Assembly (NCBI GenBank): GCA_025769875.1
Contig: JAGFNK010000023.1
Coordinates: forward strand, 203,756-267,755
Direction of reading: 5' to 3'
From: Russula earlei
Taxonomy: Eukaryota; Basidiomycota; Agaricomycetes; Russulales; Russulaceae
Length of the DNA stretch: 64,000 nucleotides
The translations under genes and the position numbers were made by a program. The number at the start of each line of letters is the position of its first letter. Within the stretch, counting starts at the first letter, position 1. Positions 57,491 to 64,000 of the stretch are shown one piece after another. The notes under the pieces were generated by a model. The model was not told the origin of the DNA. It ran no database searches and saw only the letters and a program-made list of their open reading frames with translations.

Positions 57491-57643
57491 TAAAAGGATT
57501 GTTGCTCAGTCTTGTGTATGAAAGACTGTATTAGTTAGTAAGCTAACCTAAAAGGATTGTTGCTATGTACGGTATTAGGTTTTAGGGAGAACGGTAAAAG
57601 GGGTGTTGTACTGACCTCAGTCTTGTGTATGTATGAAAGACTG
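57491..57643. repeat. Two interleaved short repeats with a hairpin motif
   Basis: TAAAAGGATTGTTGCT occurs at about 57491-57506 and again near 57549-57564. CAGTCTTGTGTATG followed by AAAGACTG occurs at 57507-57528 and, with a TATG duplication, at 57618-57643. Each CAGTCTT...AAGACTG can pair as a 7-base stem. No gene overlaps. Confidence 0.5.
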
Positions 57644-58366
57644 AGGGAAAAATCGACCGACAAGTATTCGAATATTTACACGTACGGTCCGGCTTTGTCC
57701 GTACACACGCCACCGGTTGGCTGCACGTCCAACGCGTAAGATTTTGGTGCCGATTGTCTATGTCTTAACTAATGCAAAACCGAAGGAACATAATGGATAA
57801 TAGAAACAAGCATGGGAGCTGGCGTCGGGGTTGTGTTTGACATGTAATGCATGTAGACTGACCTTGTGTTGGCAGGTTATAATCGTGAGTGTTACGATTG
57901 ACTGAGCTCATAAAAAAAAAAAAAGAAAACATACTACAAGAGGCATATCATGATCAGCCTGTTGCTGTGAAATACGTTGTTCAACAGTTGGGGAAAAATT
58001 AAATATTGAGACCCGTAGGTCTACGTACGCATCAGTACAATATCAACAGCAACAGAGATGACCGGCTACACGCTGCTGGGGCGCTTCCTGAGGTACCTCA
58101 GAGGCCTCAAATCCCATTCGGTGAAGCGATCATGAATGATAGTCCATAGCACCTTACGATTTGATTGATGCGGCCAGACCTATCATTGGGCGGTGCCTAC
58201 AGTAATATAAATAATATATAAAGTCGATGCTCGCAGTTCCAATCCTCCCAAACATTATTCATTTGGTGCTGGTCACTGACTACATTCTCTACGGTGCCGG
58301 CCTGTTCATAACTCTACGACTTCCACGGCTATTCATCTTAGATTCACGACCCCCCTCACAAAACAA
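57644..58366. other. Intergenic, promoter side of small secreted protein gene
   Basis: AT-rich, with an A-run near 57913 and TATATAAA-like sequence at about 58207-58220, roughly 150 bases before the next start codon, a plausible TATA box. No gene. Confidence 0.35.
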
Positions 58367-58682
58367 ATGCGCACTTCGATCATTTTGGCCATTTCCTGCC
58401 TCGCCATCGGCGTCGCTCCGTCGTTCGCGGCCTCTTCCAGTGTCAGTGTGTATGCCCACCTCTTCAACCGGATCCCTAGTATTGATCTTTGCTTGCATAT
58501 CTGATTTTGGCCCACAGCATGAGGAGTTCAAAGTCAGACCATCGAACCCACAAAACGAACCCCAGATGGGCCGTATAACTCTCAAGGACATCTTGCGCAC
58601 GTTACCCAAGACGGCTCGTTCATTGTCTGATCCTAGACCAGGGCCTAAGCCACAGAAAAAAAAAACTGGAAAAAAATCATAG
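58367..58682 (+). CDS. Small secreted basic protein, family not recognised
   Basis: Two exons give a product of about 70 residues. The start MRTSIILAISCLAIGVAPSF is a strong signal peptide (ending near FAASSS). Intron 58442-58517 joins in phase to HEEFKVRPSNPQNEPQMGRI, TLKDILRTLPKTARSLSDP and a Lys/Pro-rich end KPQKKKTGKKS before TAG. No cysteines follow the signal peptide, so it is not a classical disulfide-rich effector. The dibasic C-terminal run could be a processing or nucleic-acid/cell-wall binding tail. It stands alone between repeats. Confidence 0.6.
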
Positions 58683-59127
58683 TGGTGGAGCTAGTGATCT
58701 GCAAGAGTAGACCCTTGTGGGTTGGTATGAGAGTTCAGGTGGTGCACAGCAGTTGAGATGGAGATGATGATGGTATTATTTGATCATTGTAGATGTATAG
58801 TACTATTACCCTATATACAATTACTTGGAATGTATAACAAGTAAGGTAGATGACTTTCATAATCAACCAACATCATGTGCTCAGCATGACAACTTCTGAA
58901 AGAGGAAACTTTACAGCAAAAGGCTTGTTCTGTGCAGAATGGATGTTTTTCTTGGAAAGTGGTTTCCAACATTTTGTTGGTATATACTATAGACATGTGA
59001 ACCTATACTTTGAGAAAAAGTTATGATTTTGAAATAGCAAAAATACAAGAATCCCAATTAATTGGGGCAAGGCAGAGATTGAAACAAAACAATCTAGATT
59101 GGGTTGGAAAGCAACACAACTCAAGCA
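58683..59127. other. Intergenic, no gene
   Basis: AT-rich flank between the small secreted protein gene and the copia LTR. Nothing recognisable. Confidence 0.4.
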
Positions 59128-59570
59128 TGTTGTCACCGACTGGGGGCGGTGTCACTGACAAATCGGTTCACGTGTGAGATGAACGTGTTGTGCAGCATAG
59201 AGCGCAGCTAACAGGCCAAGCAACCCACCTTAGAGGTTGTGCTAATGCTCAAGTGATATTGGGGTGTAGAGCGATGTGTATACTCGTCTACATGTATGGT
59301 ATTTATACCTCTATGACCCAGGGCTGTTCCTAAGTCCAAAAGAGGTGACTACAGGTGTCCACTATATCGCGCATTAAGTGACGCGTGATGTGGAAACGTT
59401 CTAGATGCAGCATAAGGCTGCATCTTGTGATAGATAGCGTCCTATGCATAACCCTATTGCCATAAGCGCATATACTAAAGTTCTGTCTAACACGTAACAT
59501 CTATGAGCAGATCTTGAACCTTGTATGAAGGTCTTCGCCTTCTTTGATCCGTTCGGGTTCCGGTTCAACA
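59128..59570 (-). repeat. 3' LTR of the copia element
   Basis: 443 bases starting TGTTG and ending CAACA on the plus strand, that is 5-base terminal inverted repeats with the standard TG...CA ends. It directly follows (in sense direction) the polypurine tract read as CAAGGGGGAG. The inner end is firmly set by the tract; the outer end is set only by the TGTTG match. Confidence 0.6.
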
Positions 59571-59619
59571 CTCCCCCTTGCTAAGTGCATCAGTAGATGC
59601 CGTGAGCATTTTCCCACAT

Positions 59620-60223
59620 TCAGGGGTAGAATGTTAGTCCTAGTTGCTCCCTGAATTTGAGGAACTTGATGCAACCAAGGTTCTTGGTGAACATGTCGGC
59701 TGGGTTATTAGCCCCTTCAATAAAGAATAGCTCCACCTGTTTATTTTGTATGACTTCACGAATGAAGTGATAGCGCAAATCAATATGTTTGATGCGCTTT
59801 TCTTGTACAGGGTTGGAGGCTAAGAATATTGAGCCTTGATTATCACCGAACAGTGGGATGGGAGCAAGATTGATGCCAAGTTCTGTTAGTAAGGATTTAA
59901 TCCAAACTAACTGTCTGCTCGTGTCAGAGAGCGACATGTATTCAGCTTCAGTGGAGGAGAGCGCGACTGTTTTCTGCGCTCTGTGAGTTCCACGAAAATA
60001 TTGCTCCAGCCAGGTTCACCATATAGCCTGTAGTGGACTTCCGATTAGTCGGATCAGAAGCCCAGTCAGAGTCGGCATATGCCATCAAGCCGCCATTAGA
60101 TGGTCCATCATAGACCAAAGCATAATTGGCGGTTCCCAAGAGGTATCGGCAAATATAGAATGCATGATTTAAATGATCCTCTGAGGGGTTGGCAGCATGT
60201 TGCGACAACTTAGTGACCTGCAA
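59620..60223 (-). pseudogene. Copia RNase H domain
   Basis: Two frames carry it: LNHAFYICRYLLGTANYALV with GGLMAYADSDWASDPTNRKS, then after a shift near 59940 EYMSLSDTSRQLVWIKSLLT, LFGDNQGSIFLASNP, KRIKHIDLRYHFIREVI and the stop after LTFYP. ADSDWA and GDNQ are the usual acidic-site regions. The shift falls inside the STEAEY block. Confidence 0.8.
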
Positions 60224-61162
60224 AGGCTATGTCTGGACGCGTTCCAAGCATTATGTATAGGAGTGATCCTATAACCTGCTGGAATTTTGACCGCAAGGCT
60301 GGGTCAGCAGCGGAAGTGTTGGGAGAGGGGTGATAGCCCTCTGGTAGCGGAGTAGGAGCAGGGTTTGCGTTAAGCAAGTCGAAACGCTGCAGCACTTTCC
60401 TAAGATACTCAGTCTGGTCTAGATGTATTTGGCCAGACTTGTGTATGATGCGCATGCGTAGAAATTCTTGGGCATCACCCAGATCTTGACATTCCCAGAG
60501 CTTCATGAAGCGCTCCTTTGTTTTATTGATTTGTTTTTTGTCTGCTCCAAAGAAGAGCACATCATCAACATAGACGATGGCTATGATGCTCTTGTCTTTA
60601 CTAACAAAGAGCCCAGAGTCAGACATAAGGCGAATAAGGCCGAGCGAGGCCATGGACTTGTCAAGGGCTTTCCACCAAGCAAGTGCCGCTTGCTTGAGTC
60701 CATATATTGCAGTGTTTAAGGCGCATGACTTTACGCTCTTGGCCTTTTATTTTGAAGCCTTCAGGCTGCTCCATATAGAGCTCTTCATCGAGCTCGCCAT
60801 AGAGAAAGGCAGTCTTGACGTCTAGTCCGCTAATGTGCCAGTTTTTGAGCGCTGCAAGCGCAATCATCAGGCGGACTGTCTCAAACCGTACCATGGGTGA
60901 GAATATTTCGTCATAGTCAATGCCTTCTACTTGGGAGAAGCCTTTGGCGACTAGTCTGGCTTTTTTACAACCATCAGACTTAAGGTCGAATACCCATCTG
61001 TTTTTAATTATTTTGCGATCCTTGGGAGGATCGACTAGTTCGAAGACTTTGCGTCTGTGGAGGGATTCCAACTCCTCACGACAAGCATCTTTCCACTCCT
61101 TTTGGAGTTCACTTGGCATTCGCAGAATGTCCCTAAAGGTCCATTCGCGAATCTTCGCAGTA
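60210..61162 (-). pseudogene. Copia reverse transcriptase domain
   Basis: Sense order: WKDACREELESLHRRKVFEL, RWVFDLKSDGCKKARLVAKG, DYDEIFSPMVRFETVRLMIA, DVKTAFLYGELDEELYMEQP, then, after a shift near 60655-60700, the catalytic YVDDVLFFG and EFLRMRIIHKSGQIHLDQTE, QQVIGSLLYIMLGTRPDIAF-like end. YVDD is intact. A frame change near 60210-60225 joins it to RNase H. Confidence 0.85.
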
Positions 61163-61508
61163 TCAGGTGTATCTGAACTTAGTGGAACTGCTTGGGCAAG
61201 CAGATAGTTCAGAAATTTGACTCCCCCTTCCCTTGCAAGACAGTAGAATGTCTTCTACCTCATCCTCAAAGGCTTGCGGCGGTTGATCGTCAAGGACGAC
61301 AGGAGGGTAAGGGCCTGGGGCAGGCCGATCCTGACGTACTACCCTCACCGGAGCTACCGGGTTGGTTTTCTGTCATTGTTCTCCATGTGCAGTGTGCGCC
61401 GAATGTCTTTTTCCACTTCTGTGGGGTGTCTGCTGTTCACCATAGACGTTGCCTGGACGGGTAGGTACTTTCCTCAACCGCTGAGACCTTCGAAGAGGTA
61501 CAGGTTCT

Positions 61509-62427
61509 TCAACGGGAGGAGGGGACGGTGTAGGAGGGACGGGCAGTTTGCTCGCGTTCCTCTTCTTCTGGCGCCTGTATAGGCTGCTCATCGTCCTCAC
61601 TTTTAATTGTAGGGAATGGGTCGTCAACACCAGGAATGGTGTCTTCGACAGGTTGTTGCGGTAGTTCCTCACGCGGTTCATAAATTCGCGTGGTACCTTT
61701 AGTGCGCGCTTTGTCGCATTTGGGGTACAGGGTCTCATCGTACAGGGCGGTAGCATTTGTGTAAAGCGTATTATTAGGGAGCCTCATAAAGAGTGAGGCC
61801 TTGATCCCCTCAGTGTGACCAAGGTAGATCATTAGCTCGCTTTTAGGCGAAAGCTTATTGACTCGACGCTTTTCTGGTATGTGCACATATGCACCACAAC
61901 CAAATACTCTGAGGTGTGAGATATCAGGGACCTCGTTCTTTAGGACTTCATAGGGTGTACGCCATTGAAGGCGTCTGGCAGGTGTCCTATTGTAACAGTG
62001 TGTCCCATGATTCACTGCAAATTCCCACCAGGAGGGAGGTAGACAAGCTTCAAGGCGCATTGCCTGAGCTTTGTCCATTACAGTGCGCATAAAGCGCTCT
62101 GCGCGTCCATTCTGTTGTGGAGTGTATGGGGCGCTTTGCAGGATTTTAATTCCTTCGTCCTTTAGGACGTTATCAAAGGCCTCGGACTTGTACTCTCCAC
62201 CAGCATCGGACATCCACTCTTTGATTCCTGCTTTATATTGGTTCTTGACCATAGCAAGGAATTGTTTGACAGGCCATTATGGTTGACTTTTTATTTTTCA
62301 AGAGTGTGATCCATGCATAGGAGGAATAATCGTCAATGAAGCTGACGAAATATTCGTACTTATGATACGACTTCAGCAGGGAAACTCTTAAGGTCTGAGT
62401 GAATACGCTCGAACGGTGCGGAAGCAC
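61509..62427 (-). pseudogene. Copia integrase domain
   Basis: SFIDDYSSYAWITLLKNKKS and WMSDAGGEYKSEAFDNVL hold the two catalytic Asp positions. APYTPQQNGRAERFMRTVMD supplies the Glu region of the DDE triad. SHLRVFGCGAYVHIP and LSPKSELMIYLGHTEG are the typical copia GKGY-like C-terminal end. A frame break near 62240-62280 separates the N-terminal part. Confidence 0.85.
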
Positions 62428-62636
62428 GAGTTTCAGAAGGGGGGTGTGCAGATGCAGGCATTTTGCCTTGCGCGCAGCCAGGACATACCGGCTGTTCCTG
62501 AGGGATTTTCAGGTCTTCAGGGAGACCCTTGGTATGTGTCTTTGCACGTGTTACGACATCCTTAGATGGGTGGCCAAGGCATCAGTGAATGACATCATAA
62601 TCTACCGCATAGATAAGAGAATGCGCTTGCGCGCTT

Positions 62637-63275
62637 TCAATTGAGGCGTCTAACCAATACGTGGTTTGACCCGGGAATAAAGGGTAAGAGGACAGGATTA
62701 TACGTCCAGTCCTCTCGTAGGGAAATATGATTTCTATTCCCTAATGCATGCATCCCTTGTTGTAAAAACTCCCCCATAGATAATATCCGAGTGTTAATTT
62801 TCGGAATATATAGAACAGGAGAAATGCGCATGACAACCGTTTTAGAGTTGACAGTGTGCCGAAGCAACACAGTGCCTTTGCCTTCCACATATATAGTGTT
62901 ATCGGCAGTTTTAACAGGGGATCTTTCGTGCGGCAAAGCCGGCGTATACTCTATAAAGTCTTTTATTTCGAAGGTGAAGTGTGCAGATGCACCAGAGTCT
63001 AGGAGCCATAAGGATCCCATTTTACTCAAGTCGTGCTTTCCTCTACATCTCGAACAATTTGTGTTACATTCACTATGCAAGGAACTACTTCCTGCGCTAA
63101 TTTGTACATTATGCGATACAAGCAAACACTTTTTAGACATATCTAGCCTGCTTGGGGGCTGGGGAGATGCTAAGGCCCCATACAGCAACCGAGATTTCTT
63201 GAAACTTGAACTTGGAACTTGAATTTCGGGATTAGCCGGGAGTGACAGGTGTGACAGGTGTGATGACAGTGACAT
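62637..63275 (-). pseudogene. Copia aspartyl protease and pre-integrase region
   Basis: An ATG-started frame with Ser/Pro-rich sequence, then SLWLLDSGASAHFTFEIKDF, where DSGA is the protease active site. VLYIPKINTRILSMGEFLQQ and GNRNHISL lead toward the GAG-pre-integrase domain. CNTNCSRCRGKHD upstream is a Cys cluster but not a full zinc knuckle. Confidence 0.8.
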
Positions 63276-63341
63276 GTCATATGATTAACTAATATCAGTT
63301 GTTTTTGTCTGTTAACTATAATTCACATATTTGCATATGTG

Positions 63342-64000
63342 ATGTCGTGTAATGACTTGGGCTCGGGAATGATTGGCGCGTCAATCTTTCTACCCCCACC
63401 TCCACCACCCCATATGATGCAGACCCGCTCATCAATAAGTCCAGATTCCATGGAAGGAAGTCTAATCTCAGAAAGTAACAAGGCTATATGGACAACTGAA
63501 GAGGAAGCTGCATTTCTACTGTTCCTTGTTGAGCGGAAACAAGAAGGAAACATGACCTCCAACGCCATGTTCAAGGACCTTACCTTCAACCAAGCAGCCA
63601 ATTCTATTAAGCCCATGCATGAGAAGGGTCCTATCAAGACTGGACCTATGTGCAAATCAAAATGGCAAAGGGTACAAAATTTTTTTGCTTTGCCATATCA
63701 CGCAGCTAACATCGTCTACTACTAGATGAAGAAGGAGTACTTGCTAATCGCTGCTCTCAGGAATGAGTCCGGGGTTGGGCACCTATGGACCGATGAGAAT
63801 GGAATTGTTGTTCCACCTGAAATGGAATCGGTGTGGAGTGATCTAGTCAAGGTGCGTACATAACATCTAATTTGTCAATGCCATCTGATCATTAGTAGAA
63901 AAATCAAGAATACAAGAAGTACAGGGATAAAGGCTGGCCGCATCGCAGCATCATGAAATCTCTGATGCCATCAAGTGCAAGAGGCCACCATTCATCGGGG
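63342..64000 (+). CDS. Myb/SANT-like DNA-binding domain protein, partial
   Basis: First ATG 63342 opens MSCNDLGSG, a poly-Pro run, then KAIWTTEEEAAFLLFLVERK, NAMFKDLTFNQAANSIKP and GPMCKSKWQR. Intron 63672-63725 joins to MKKEYLLIAALRNESGVGHL, WTDENGIVVPPEMESVWSDL, and intron 63852-63898 joins to KNQEYKKYRDKGWPH, open to the window end. The WTTEEEAAFLLFL...CKSKWQR..KKEYLLI layout is that of the Myb/SANT-like (Myb_DNA-bind_3) domain found in many basidiomycete genes, some derived from transposases. It begins 67 bases from the truncated copia element. The C-terminus is outside the window. Confidence 0.7.

Larger units (their letters stand above)
59128..63275 (-). mobile_element. Ty1/copia LTR retrotransposon, 5'-truncated, minus strand
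   Basis: Order in the sense direction (right to left): aspartyl protease, integrase, reverse transcriptase, RNase H, polypurine tract AAGGGGGAG, then one LTR. The protease-integrase-RT order defines copia. No Gag (UBN2/zinc knuckle) and no second LTR were found to the right before the next gene, so the 5' end is missing. The pol frame is broken by several shifts, so this copy should be inactive. Confidence 0.85.

Noticed and set aside
1..64000. tRNA, rRNA or CRISPR features
   Set aside because: No box A/box B pair, rRNA-like core or regularly spaced repeats were recognised on either strand.

Overview
The window looks like nuclear DNA of a basidiomycete fungus, most likely an agaricomycete. 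Genes are dense and broken by many short introns (mostly about 45-60 bases). Several families are typical of that group: paired Kre9/KNH-like GPI proteins, a DUF3684 giant protein, Ty1/copia fragments and a Myb/SANT-like gene. No rRNA, tRNA or CRISPR feature was seen. Exon boundaries were worked out by eye from splice sites and continuity of conserved protein sequence.

Layout. 1.4-13.8 kb holds a Ca2+/calmodulin-type protein kinase, an MFS drug/polyamine-type transporter, and a block of RNA and translation genes: SYF2 (splicing), LSM6 (U6 snRNP and mRNA decay), eIF3j/HCR1 (translation) and UPF3 (nonsense-mediated decay). 14.1-16.8 kb holds two divergent Kre9/KNH-like secreted proteins that share one 745-base promoter. 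17-26.8 kb holds ORC3 (replication origin), a PQ-loop membrane protein, ETF-ubiquinone oxidoreductase and histidinol phosphatase (HIS2). 26.8-30.0 kb has no convincing gene. 30.1-36.4 kb holds URC4 (uracil catabolism, DUF1688), a sucrose-transporter-like carrier and an unknown membrane protein. 37-43.7 kb is one very large sacsin-like DUF3684 gene that ends in a zinc-protease-like HEIAH motif. 44.2-46.5 kb holds proteasome subunit beta-4 and an epoxide hydrolase. 46.9-51.2 kb is a repeat zone with a broken copia gag/protease and diverged repeats. 51.6-56.8 kb is a WDR7/rabconnectin-3-beta-like WD40 gene. 57-63.3 kb is again accessory: a second copy of an inverted repeat, a small secreted protein gene and a 5'-truncated copia element on the minus strand. 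A partial Myb/SANT-like gene runs off the right edge.

Two genome-wide patterns stand out. First, at least five introns in conserved genes must use GC-AG splice sites. Second, many otherwise well-conserved single-copy genes carry isolated one- or two-base frameshifts (MFS, eIF3j, ORC3, ETF-QO, DUF3684, epoxide hydrolase, WDR7-like). These are more likely uncorrected sequencing or assembly indels than a run of pseudogenes. The genes are mostly independent housekeeping functions and no operon-like system is evident. The most interesting under-described item is the DUF3684 ATPase/protease-like protein.
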